Source: Verrucomicrobiota bacterium (GTDB lineage: Bacteria; Verrucomicrobiota; Verrucomicrobiia; Chthoniobacterales; UBA10450). From it: a stretch of 10,210 bases of DNA. The position numbers and the translations under genes were made by a program. The notes beneath the pieces were generated by a model. The model was not told the origin of the DNA. It searched no databases and saw only the letters and a list, made by a program, of their open reading frames with translations. Positions within the stretch are counted from its first letter, which is position 1. Every line of letters starts with the position of its first letter. Location: positions 1-10,210 of the forward strand of contig QHRI01000031.1 in assembly GCA_003221375.1 (NCBI GenBank). The letters run 5' to 3'. Positions 1 to 5,446 of this stretch are shown in pieces.

Positions 1-2
1 AA

Positions 3-83
3 GAACATAGAAACCACACCCTCGCCGTCTGGAAAGTCCTTCCCGGAGCGAGTTACGGAAAGGCGCTGAAGGGCGACTTATAA
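3..83 (+). CDS. 3' end of an unidentified gene (partial)
   Basis: An open frame runs in from the window edge and stops at TAA (81-83). It gives 26 residues ending ASYGKALKGDL, with a mixed, protein-like composition and mostly G or C in third positions. The other two forward frames stop within 70 bases. I do not recognise the family. It could be a chance open frame, as only 81 bases are visible. No clear terminator follows; the short GGTGCCCGCACC palindrome at 111-122 has no T-run. Confidence 0.3.
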   Translation, partial: EHRNHTLAVWKVLPGASYGKALKGDL

Positions 84-279
84 ACTCGACGCGGCGACCG
101 GCGAGACTAGGTGCCCGCACCTTCGCTTGCTCTTAAACATGACGCTCAGCCTTAAAGTGGGCGGTCGAGGGGTGGGCCGAGCCCATTCCACAAGTTGGGG
201 GACTTTTTGAAAACGGCCTCCCGTCTGAGTGCCGTGCACCCGTTTGAGACAGGCATACAGAATCCAGAAGGTCCAATTT

Positions 280-654
280 TCATCGCCCTCTCTCCTTTAA
301 CACCGATCTCTTTTCCTTGTGATCGAAAATGGCCGCGAAATACCGGTCTCCAGGGAACGCTCCTAACTGACGAATCAGCCAATTCCGCGCGTCGGTGAAA
401 TCGTCAGTCCATTTTTTTAGTTTCGTGGTCGTGGTCGGCACTTCACAATCGTCGATCAAAATCACAGTGGTCTCGTAACGTTTTTTTTCCCGGAATTTTG
501 TCTTTAATGGCGCTGGTGGTGGCGGAGGCAACGTAGAGGTCTTCGGAACGGTGACCGGCGCTTTGCAGTTTGGGCATGGAGCTGTTACGTCGATTTGAGC
601 GCGTGTCGCGGAGATGCGTTGACCGCAGCTTGGACATGCAAACCTAAGAGGCAT
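280..654 (-). CDS. Zinc-ribbon protein (CPSC/CPNC)
   Basis: This predicts a 124-aa protein. An N-terminal zinc ribbon has Cys7-x2-Cys10 and Cys27-x2-Cys30 (CPSCG and CPNCK), the layout of the small treble-clef or ribbon domains common at the N-terminus of verrucomicrobial and planctomycetal proteins. A proline-rich linker (residues 43-49) follows. The C-terminal half (about 55-124) is charged, with an FTDARNWLIRQLGAF segment that I cannot assign. I chose the ATG at 654 because MPLRFACPSC fits the usual start of such proteins. The frame is open upstream to 777, so a longer form (ATG at 702 or 777) is possible, and no start has a convincing Shine-Dalgarno. The zinc ribbon probably binds zinc as a structural or interaction module; the function is unknown. 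It has no neighbour close enough to form an operon. Confidence 0.65.
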   Translation of the reverse strand: MPLRFACPSCGQRISATRAQIDVTAPCPNCKAPVTVPKTSTLPPPPPAPLKTKFREKKRYETTVILIDDCEVPTTTTKLKKWTDDFTDARNWLIRQLGAFPGDRYFAAIFDHKEKRSVLKERGR

Positions 655-827
655 AGCGCGTATTGGGGGGCGTTTCTGCGATTTACTTACCAAAATCAGA
701 CCCATCGCGCGAGCGAAAACCTGAATGGGTTTATTGTGAATTGTCCCGTACGCTTGTCCGGCTGTTTTGTACGGCAATGACGCTTTCGTGAGGTCACTTC
801 AGGTTAGGTGAGAGCACGCGTACGGAA

Positions 828-844
828 TTTTTACCTATGAAAAA
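828..844. repeat. Left copy of a 17-bp inverted repeat
   Basis: TTTTTACCTATGAAAAA here is the exact reverse complement of 3215-3231. The two copies bracket about 2.4 kb of small and broken genes. Adjacent bases also partly match (CGGA on the outer side of both copies, allowing small gaps). They could be the ends of a decayed element or a chance match helped by the A/T runs. Confidence 0.4.
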
Positions 845-1014
845 GCGCGTGAGATCAAATAGGAACAAATAGGAATATTCGTTACGTAGCGATGCCATTG
901 AGGCGACGGCTTAAAGAATTTTCGGTCATGCGGCAATATTGTTTTCGCTGTGCCGGCCCCGATCTGCAGGAGATCGATGATTCGATCCAGGGCCTTGAGC
1001 AGGAGGTCTACCAT
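835..1014 (-). CDS. Small hypothetical protein with strong ribosome binding site
   Basis: This is a 59-aa ORF. The start is well supported: a perfect AGGAG (1022-1026) lies 7 nt before the ATG at 1014, one of the two best ribosome binding sites in the window. Residues 1-18 (MVDLLLKALDRIIDLLQ) form an amphipathic leucine-rich helix. The remainder is aromatic and basic and is not recognised. The N-terminus resembles the opening of short uncharacterised proteins that begin with a helix followed by a longer helical body, so this ORF may be a truncated relic of one. The stop codon lies inside the 17-bp repeat at 828-844. Opposite-strand ORFs here are judged shadows. Confidence 0.4.
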   Translation of the reverse strand: MVDLLLKALDRIIDLLQIGAGTAKTILPHDRKFFKPSPQWHRYVTNIPICSYLISRAFS

Positions 1015-1021
1015 CACTCAG

Positions 1022-1026
1022 CTCCT
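1022..1026 (-). promoter_or_regulatory. Shine-Dalgarno AGGAG for the 59-aa ORF
   Basis: On the reverse strand AGGAG is followed by 7 nt and then ATG at 1014. A GTG just upstream (1015-1017) is in frame but lies only 4 nt from the site, so the ATG is the better start. Confidence 0.5.
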
Positions 1027-1169
1027 AGCAAACTTCGTCTCATTGTGTCCATTCATATCACTTTGTCATTGCGGTGGGCTCAACAAAAGCGGCACAATCC
1101 GGACCGCGTGAAAGACCGGGAACTCATCGCGGACAACTCTCAGCAGCTACAAGCTTAAAAAGCGAAGTG

Positions 1170-1376
1170 TTAACTCTTCAGGAACCGTCGCGCCAAACCA
1201 AGCGCGCCGAGAGCCGCCCCAAGCAACATTATTGTCACGCCACCGTCCGGAACGTTACTGATGGTGGGAGGAAGAGGATGGGGAGTGGCACTGGCATTGT
1301 GGCTGAATGCAAGCAGTAGGGCGCAAACGACCGCAGAAACCAGCGCGAGATTGGTTGAGAGAGAGTTCGGTTTCAT
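1170..1376 (-). CDS. Very short VPDGG-CTERM sorting-signal protein
   Basis: This is a 68-aa exported peptide. Residues 1-31 form a Sec signal peptide: MKPN, a hydrophobic core to about residue 24, then a likely cleavage after ASA. Residues 42-46 are VPDGG, followed by a hydrophobic helix (47-62) and a basic tail (RRFLKS). This tripartite end is the VPDSG/PEP-CTERM type sorting signal. In that family it is thought to be recognised by an exosortase and removed as proteins reach the surface or extracellular matrix. Only about 10 residues (TPHPLPPTIS) remain between the two signals, so the mature product would be minute. The ORF stays open upstream to 1451, but the ATG at 1376 begins a canonical signal peptide. 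No Shine-Dalgarno is seen; a TAAAAT lies 5 nt before the ATG. Confidence 0.7.
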   Translation of the reverse strand: MKPNSLSTNLALVSAVVCALLLAFSHNASATPHPLPPTISNVPDGGVTIMLLGAALGALGLARRFLKS

Positions 1377-1381
1377 AGTGT

Positions 1382-1387
1382 ATTTTA
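1382..1387 (-). promoter_or_regulatory. Possible -10 element (TAAAAT) directly before the CTERM gene
   Basis: Reverse-strand TAAAAT lies 5 nt from the ATG at 1376, which would give a leaderless or nearly leaderless transcript. The same string CATAAAATAC stands before the lipoprotein gene at 9460. No good -35 at 16-18 nt is visible, so support is weak. Confidence 0.25.
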
Positions 1388-1506
1388 TGTTTTGAGTAAA
1401 AAGCAAACTCTGTGCCAAAAGCAAAGCGTTGCGTGAAACATCGGTAAGCATCTATCCACTAATAAGTTAACTAATGTTCGTATTTTCGCTGTTCAACACA
1501 GGAATC

Positions 1507-1700
1507 GTAAGAATTCTCGACAGAAAGCATTCCGACAATTTTGGCAAGCGGTCGGCAAACGAATTACGCTATTGCTGACCGATTGTAAGATCTTCCGACG
1601 TAAAGCATTCCAGCGACTCAGTAACAGAGGAATGGTTAGACTCGTCCTAAGCGCGGCGTTGTAAGATTTTCAGACGGAGCGTAAGGCATCCCAACAAGGC
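1507..1700. repeat. Three degenerate direct repeats, period about 77 nt
   Basis: Similar blocks begin with GTAAG at 1507, 1585 and 1661, at spacings of 78 and 76 nt. The shared core is GTAAGA-[TTCTCGACAG]-AAAGCATTCC, diverged in each copy. Read on the reverse strand the blocks open with (T/C)GGAATGCTTT or TGGGATGCCTT. Their period is close to 26 codons, so they may be relics of a repeated protein segment rather than a non-coding repeat. The third copy overlaps the end of the broken ribbon-helix-helix-like gene. The rest of 1377-1660 shows no gene that I can support. Confidence 0.45.
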
Positions 1701-1907
1701 CACCGAATGGCAGCGCATCGGAAATTAGGAACTTGAATCAGCGATCCGTCGATTAGCACATTTTTAGCAGCGTCGGAACTTGATAATTTTTTTCTTGTCG
1801 AGTTCGGCGTCAGCTCTGCATTGCGCGAAGAGTATATAGACGGCCTCGTGAATGAGATCCGCGACAGTGCAATCCCGTTGATCCGCAATCTTTCGGAGCG
1901 ATCGCAT
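1670..1907 (-). pseudogene. Ribbon-helix-helix-like ORF, apparently frameshifted
   Basis: An ATG at 1907 opens a 47-aa frame that stops at 1764. The pattern LRKIADQRDCTVADLIHEAV resembles the two helices of a CopG/Arc ribbon-helix-helix protein (L-x2-IA-x3-x-C-T-V-x-D-L-I-x-EA). Such proteins are usually DNA-binding repressors or antitoxins. The expected N-terminal beta-strand is missing or lies in another frame upstream. At the A7 run (T7 on the + strand, 1788-1794) removal of one base would continue the protein in the next frame for another 30 or so residues to the stop at 1670 (NVLIDGSLIQVPNF and so on). This suggests a homopolymer frameshift. The antisense frame is also open and protein-like, so the strand assignment is not certain. 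No toxin partner is seen. Confidence 0.35.
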
Positions 1908-1917
1908 CCTTGCTTGA

Positions 1918-2139
1918 TCAAGCGGAATCGGCGATTCGGTCGAGCATTTTCAAGAATTCGTAAACGCGCGCGCGTATTTGGATTGCATTCGGACAGGCGA
2001 AAAGGTAACGATCGAACTCTTGGCATGCGACTGCGGTGCTAGGAATTAAACGGGGACTAACCCAGACCGGTGTTATGAATAAGCACGGCACCTCCAAACA
2101 TCCGCCTCTCCGCACCGTTGCTCCCGCAGTCGCTGCCAA
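1918..2139 (-). pseudogene. Unidentified reverse-strand open frame, perhaps a gene remnant
   Basis: A 73-codon frame from a TTG at 2139 ends in EFLKMLDRIADSA and a stop at 1918, 10 nt before the ATG of the ribbon-helix-helix-like ORF. The frame is open back to about 2193, where the sequence also looks protein-like (AIVVSNDGVVLAA), but there is no ATG. The last 14 residues resemble the first helix of a ribbon-helix-helix domain, so this may be the 5' part of the neighbour in a shifted frame. A forward 40-codon ORF (2075-2197) overlaps in antisense. I cannot decide between them and assign no function. Confidence 0.2.
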
Positions 2140-2172
2140 AACAACACCATCGTTTGAAACAACGATTGCGGT

Positions 2173-2271
2173 CCGCGGTTGTGGAGAAACACTTTAGATT
2201 CGAACCAGATCCAAATTTGTTCTGATATCTCGCTACGACTCTATCCTAGGGATGTCGCCGCGGTTGTGGAG
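2173..2271. repeat. 14-bp direct repeat pair
   Basis: CCGCGGTTGTGGAG occurs at 2173-2186 and again at 2258-2271, 85 nt apart. No clear gene explains the repetition. It belongs to a region with several short internal duplications. Confidence 0.4.
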
Positions 2272-2312
2272 CAATTCGGTTGAGCTTTCAAGAATTCGTA
2301 GAACGCGCGCGT

Positions 2313-2530
2313 TCATTCCTCGATTCTTTCCGAGCCGCCATATTGAATGTCGGGCCTCTGGACGTGGTTCTCGTGAAAGACCACATCGTCCAATTGCCGC
2401 ATATCAACCATTTCGCCACATCGGGCGCATCGGTAGAAGTGTTTTTCTCCTCTTCGCCCAGCTCGTCGAAGTCGTCGGGATGCACAATTCGCCTGAGAGA
2501 AACGGTATCTCTTTGAGATACCCCGATCAA
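2313..2530 (-). pseudogene. Small CxxC zinc-ribbon-like protein, frameshifted
   Basis: Two reverse-strand frames join into one sensible protein. The first, open from after a stop near 2536, reads VHPDDFDELGEEE. The second reads HFYRCARCGEMVDMRQLDD, continues through VVFHENH, and ends IEE-stop at 2313-2315. The join falls at an A5 run (T5 on the + strand, 2442-2446); one extra A would restore a single frame. The CxxCG-x2-VDMRxL-x4-F-x-HE pattern is that of small metal-binding domains seen as stand-alone proteins in Verrucomicrobiota. The start is uncertain: TTG at 2530 or GTG at 2485 are in frame and no ATG is available. It lies about 40 nt downstream of the HEPN-like gene on the same strand. 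The overlapping forward ORFs are Arg- or Ser-rich shadows. Confidence 0.45.
2504..2522. other. Perfect 8-bp hairpin
   Basis: GGTATCTC, a TTT loop and GAGATACC form an uninterrupted stem-loop. There is no following T-run on either strand, so it is not a standard terminator. It sits at the 5' end of the broken CxxC ORF, downstream of the HEPN-like gene. A second hairpin made from two TCCGGA hexamers lies at 2552-2568. Confidence 0.4.
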
Positions 2531-2572
2531 TTGCTAGCGAATCGGCGAGGATCCGGAGAAGTTCCGGACCTT

Positions 2573-3075
2573 TTAAGGGTCTTTGGCTCCGACATATGTG
2601 CGTAGTTTCCGCAAAAACGTTTTGATTCGCACAATATCATTGCCCCATTGTGGAAATGGAACGATCCCGTCATCAGAAAGAGGAGTGGGATAGCGTCCAC
2701 GCCACGAAATTACCTCGGTGATCCTCGCAAGTAGACTCTCTCAAACTTAGCGAGCGTCATACCGATCCGCCTTACGAGTTTTAGAATTTTGTGCCCGTCC
2801 AAACATTTTGGTAGTTCACCGGCTTTTACTTTCTTTCGTTCGTTCCCAGTTAGGCGGAATGCCAAATGACCTTTGCACAAATTCTCGATCGCAAATCCGG
2901 CCAACATCATGTGGATATTTATCAAACTGTGCTTCGGTGGAGGCTCGCTATCCTTCTTTTTAACAACACCGGCATCAGCGCGGAAGCACTCCCAAAAACG
3001 CTCAATCTGCGGTTCTAGCAGTGTCATTGCCGCCTCTAGTTCATCCGCGATGCGAAACCAAGCTTCTGGGCTCAA
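2573..3075 (-). pseudogene. HEPN-like helical protein broken by a dinucleotide slip
   Basis: The 5' frame, from a TTG at 3075, encodes 121 residues. It has a long helical N-terminus (AWFRIADELEAAMTLLEPQI) and a central HMMLAGFAIENLCKGHLAF segment like the core helix of HEPN-type proteins, followed by LDGHKILKLVRRIG. It stops at 2710. The next frame continues at once with LLARITEVISWRGRYPTPL and ends VGAKDP-stop at 2573. The frames meet at a CTCTCTC run (2736-2742); removing one dinucleotide restores a protein of about 166 aa. There is no ATG at the 5' end. The frame is open back to about 3171 (TPEETERAQIARFSQYVL), so a second lesion or a non-standard start is likely. No HEPN RNase motif (R-x4-6-H) is evident and no partner nucleotidyltransferase is seen. 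The family call is by overall pattern only. Confidence 0.5.
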
Positions 3076-3214
3076 GACGTATTGAGAAAACCTCGCGATT
3101 TGAGCCCTCTCCGTTTCTTCAGGGGTCGGGTCGCCTTGGTTTTTCCATTTTCGTGGGCTCAGATCGTCCTAAATATGTCCTAAACGCGGCAGGTGGGTCT
3201 GCTGAAAGTGGGCA

Positions 3215-3231
3215 TTTTTCATAGGTAAAAA
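3215..3231. repeat. Right copy of the 17-bp inverted repeat
   Basis: TTTTTCATAGGTAAAAA is the exact reverse complement of 828-844. It lies just past the 3' end of the tRNA-Asp gene. The A-run continuing to 3233 reads as a T-run on the tRNA transcript and may help to end it. Confidence 0.4.
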
Positions 3232-3238
3232 AATAATC

Positions 3239-3312
3239 CGGAGCCTACGGGGCTCGAACCCGCAACCTCCGCCGTGACAGGGCGGCGCTCTAACCAATTG
3301 AGCTAAGGCTCC
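3239..3312 (-). tRNA. tRNA-Asp (GTC)
   Basis: The reverse strand folds as a tRNA. The acceptor GGAGCCT pairs with AGGCTCC and is followed by discriminator G. The D arm is AGCTCAATTGGTTAGAGC. The anticodon stem-loop has loop CTGTCAC with anticodon GTC (complement at 3276-3278). The T arm carries GGTTCGAGCCCC. The G discriminator fits aspartate. The 3' CCA is not encoded (GAT follows), so it must be added by a nucleotidyltransferase. A good promoter lies just upstream. Confidence 0.95.
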
Positions 3313-3326
3313 CGAGGAAAAGACAA

Positions 3327-3355
3327 ATTCTAAAGGCGGCTGCCCTCAGTCGCAA
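3327..3355 (-). promoter_or_regulatory. Promoter of tRNA-Asp
   Basis: On the reverse strand, TTGCGA (3350-3355) and TAGAAT (3327-3332) are separated by 17 nt. The -10 matches the sigma-70 consensus at 5 of 6 bases and the -35 at 4 of 6. Start of transcription is expected some 6-8 nt before the mature 5' end of the tRNA. Confidence 0.6.
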
Positions 3356-3372
3356 CTTTGCGCTCCATTCGT

Positions 3373-3476
3373 GTCATGTCGAGCGAAGTCGAGATATCTC
3401 TTGCTGTTAATTGAACGGCGACAACGCGAATATAGTTAGAGATTCCTCGACTTCGCTGCGCTCAGCTCGGAATGAC
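3373..3476. repeat. REPIN-like inverted repeat pair
   Basis: The left arm (3373-3400) contains GTCGAGCGAAGTCGAG. The right arm (3439-3476), read on the other strand, contains GTCATTCCGAGC and GCGAAGTCGAGGAATCTC, with about 10 extra bases in the middle. The arms are separated by 38 nt. Short palindromic units of this CATTCCGAGC...GAGGAATCTC kind are frequent intergenic repeats in several soil-bacterial phyla. They can be moved by REP-associated transposases, none of which is in the window. The rest of the 355-bp gap from 3313 to 3667 holds the tRNA and arc promoters and no supported gene. Confidence 0.6.
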
Positions 3477-3605
3477 TAGAAACAGAGCGCGGTAGACGGC
3501 GTGAGCAAGAGGAACAAAAGACTTTTGCGCAACACCAAATCGATTTCATGGTTGAACATTTTGCATGTCGCAGCGTCGAACTCCGAAAGATTCCGCGAGT
3601 GAATA

Positions 3606-3633
3606 TTGCGGATGCGCCTGATAACGTTATAAT
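3606..3633 (+). promoter_or_regulatory. Promoter of the arc-dop unit
   Basis: A perfect TATAAT (3628-3633) is preceded at 16 nt by TTGCGG (3606-3611), which matches the -35 consensus only in TTG. Transcription would start near 3640, giving a leader of about 28 nt before the arc ATG. No clear Shine-Dalgarno is present in that leader. Confidence 0.5.
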
Positions 3634-3667
3634 AAGACACGGTTCGGCGGATTGACCCAAACCATAA

Positions 3668-5353
3668 ATGAGTGACGAGCGCAGCGAGGGACTTCAGGAC
3701 GGGGTTGGGGACTCGGGCCCGGACAATCTCCTCGATTCATTTGATCAACTGATCGCCTCGTTGCCTCCCGGCGACCCAATTCGACGCGATCTATTGGATT
3801 TGCGTCCGCAAATCTCCGACCAACAAGAGACAATGGTCGAAGCGCGGCGAATGATCGAGAAGCTGGAAGAGGTCGTCAAGAAAGTGACTTCACCCGCCAA
3901 CCGGATCGGCACCTTTCTCGGAGCCACTTCAAAGGACACAGCACACATCGTGGTGGGGGGCGCCGATTATTACTGCAACGTCGATCCCCGCATTCCGCTT
4001 GCGAAATTAAAAAAGGGGACGCGCGTCCTAGTCAATGAAGCGTTCGTCATCGTCGGCGATCTCGGATTTGAAACGGCGGGCCCGGTGACAAAAATCACCG
4101 AAGTGCTCGGCAAGGATCGGCTTCGGGTCGGTTCGGAGCACGGGTTGCAATCGATGGTTTTACAGCGCTCCGCCGATCTTGCCGACTCCACCTTGAAATC
4201 AGGCGATGAAGTCCGTGTGGACTCCAATTATCGGATGGCGTTGGAAATGCTCTCGAGCACCAAGTCTCACGAACATTATCTGGACAATGTCCCCGAACTG
4301 CCGTGGGAAAAAGTGGGCGGCCAGGAGATTGCGTTACAAGCCATCAAGGACGCGATCGAGCTGCCGCTTTTGCATGCCGATCTCTTCCAAAAATTTCAAC
4401 ACGCCACGCCGAAGGGTTTCCTGCTCTACGGTCCACCGGGTTGCGGGAAGACCCTAATTGGAAAAGCGACGGCTTACAATTTAACCAGAAAGCTTCGCGA
4501 AAAAACTGGGGTCGAGATGCAGGAATATTTCATGCACGTCAAGGGCCCCGAGATTTTGAACATGTGGGTGGGCGAATCAGAGCGAATGGTGCGCGAGATT
4601 TTTGCTACCGCCCGCGAGAAACGCGGCGAGGGCTTCATGCCGTTTTTGTTCATCGATGAGGCCGAATCAATTCTTGGTACACGCCGCGCGTCGCGTCATT
4701 CGAACATTCTTTCGACACTGGTCCCGATGTTTTGCTCGGAGATGGACGGGATCGATTCACTCAACGATGTGGTCATTATTCTTGCTTCCAATCGCGCCGA
4801 TCTGATCGACCCGGCAATTTTGCGGCCGGGCCGGATCGATCGAAAAATAAAAGTGAGCCGACCAGACAAGGATGGCGCGCGAGAAATCTACCGCATCTAT
4901 CTCACAGACAACCTTCCTTACGACGGTGTGCTGGCTAAGGAAGCCGATGGCCTGGGCGCATCGATCGAGCGTTTGATTGAGCGCTTTGTCGACTGGCAGT
5001 TTACTCGCCGCGACGAGAACAAATTTCTGGAGGTGACGCTGCGTAGCGGGCGCAAAGAAACACTTTACCGCAGCGATCTTATCAGTGGCGCGATCATCGC
5101 CTCGATTGTAGAGCGCGCTAAAGCGATGGCGATTAAACGCGCCATAGCTACCCAACAGGAGCAAGGAATTCGCGAAACGGACTTGCAGCTCGCCTTTAAT
5201 GCCGAGTACATGGAGAACGATATTTTCCCGACGACCGACATCACGGAAGACTGGCTCAAACTGATCGATTACGATCCGGAGAACGTCGTCAAAATTTCAC
5301 CTGTCAGACCGGTTTCCGACGCGCGAGCGCGCGCAGCTTTTGGTGTGATCTGA
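3668..5353 (+). CDS. arc: Proteasome-associated AAA+ ATPase ARC/Mpa
   Basis: This 561-aa protein is a ring-forming unfoldase of the Pup-proteasome pathway, known as Mpa in mycobacteria and ARC elsewhere. Members recognise pupylated substrates with an N-terminal coiled coil and thread them into the 20S core. Visible here are an acidic N-terminus (1-20), a coiled coil (about 45-75), the OB-fold region (about 78-190) and the AAA+ domain. The latter has Walker A GPPGCGKT (255-262), pore-loop region KGPEILNMWVGE (292-303), Walker B FLFIDE (326-331), sensor-1 Asn375 in ASNRAD, and Arg386/Arg389 in LRPGRIDR. The C-terminus reads ARARAAFGVI instead of the GQYL-type tail that docks Mpa on the proteasome. 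The start follows a TATAAT promoter but lacks a clear Shine-Dalgarno. dop follows after 93 nt, probably co-transcribed. Assignment of the family is firm; coupling to a proteasome is not. Confidence 0.93.
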   Translation: MSDERSEGLQDGVGDSGPDNLLDSFDQLIASLPPGDPIRRDLLDLRPQISDQQETMVEARRMIEKLEEVVKKVTSPANRIGTFLGATSKDTAHIVVGGADYYCNVDPRIPLAKLKKGTRVLVNEAFVIVGDLGFETAGPVTKITEVLGKDRLRVGSEHGLQSMVLQRSADLADSTLKSGDEVRVDSNYRMALEMLSSTKSHEHYLDNVPELPWEKVGGQEIALQAIKDAIELPLLHADLFQKFQHATPKGFLLYGPPGCGKTLIGKATAYNLTRKLREKTGVEMQEYFMHVKGPEILNMWVGESERMVREIFATAREKRGEGFMPFLFIDEAESILGTRRASRHSNILSTLVPMFCSEMDGIDSLNDVVIILASNRADLIDPAILRPGRIDRKIKVSRPDKDGAREIYRIYLTDNLPYDGVLAKEADGLGASIERLIERFVDWQFTRRDENKFLEVTLRSGRKETLYRSDLISGAIIASIVERAKAMAIKRAIATQQEQGIRETDLQLAFNAEYMENDIFPTTDITEDWLKLIDYDPENVVKISPVRPVSDARARAAFGVI

Positions 5354-5446
5354 GTTGCGAAGAGAAAATGGCCACGGTGTCGCGTCGATTTATCGTAATT
5401 GCCATTTGTACACTGGCGGAGTGACATCGGAAAAGAGCTGGACCTG

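Noticed and set aside
892..1158. 88-codon forward ORF opposite the 59-aa gene
   Set aside because: It is antisense to an ORF with a perfect Shine-Dalgarno and has no ribosome binding site or recognisable motif.
1507..1700. CRISPR array
   Set aside because: Only three diverged repeats occur with no conserved 25-37 nt unit, and there are no cas genes.
1737..2049. Forward frames (EYIDGLVNEIRDS, then EHFQEFVNARAYLD) considered as a frameshifted forward gene
   Set aside because: They lack a start codon, and the in-phase reverse frame has an ATG and a ribbon-helix-helix pattern. The strand choice remains open.
2252..2605. Forward ORFs of 117 and 78 codons over the broken CxxC gene
   Set aside because: Their Arg-rich and Ser-rich stretches are the complements of acidic codons in the reverse frame, which carries the convincing CxxC motif.
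3239..3312. Search for an attachment-site copy of the tRNA-Asp 3' end elsewhere in the window
   Set aside because: No second copy of GGTTCGAGCCCC plus flanks was found, so classical integration at this tRNA is not supported within the window.
3548..3655. 35-codon ORF starting MVEHFACRSVELRK just before arc, considered as a Pup-like gene
   Set aside because: It has no ribosome binding site, does not end in a Gly-Gly-Glu/Gln type tail, and overlaps the TATAAT promoter of arc.
5368..5424. 18-codon ORF between arc and dop considered as Pup
   Set aside because: It is far too short, hydrophobic (RRFIVIAICTL), and lacks any Pup or UBact C-terminal motif.
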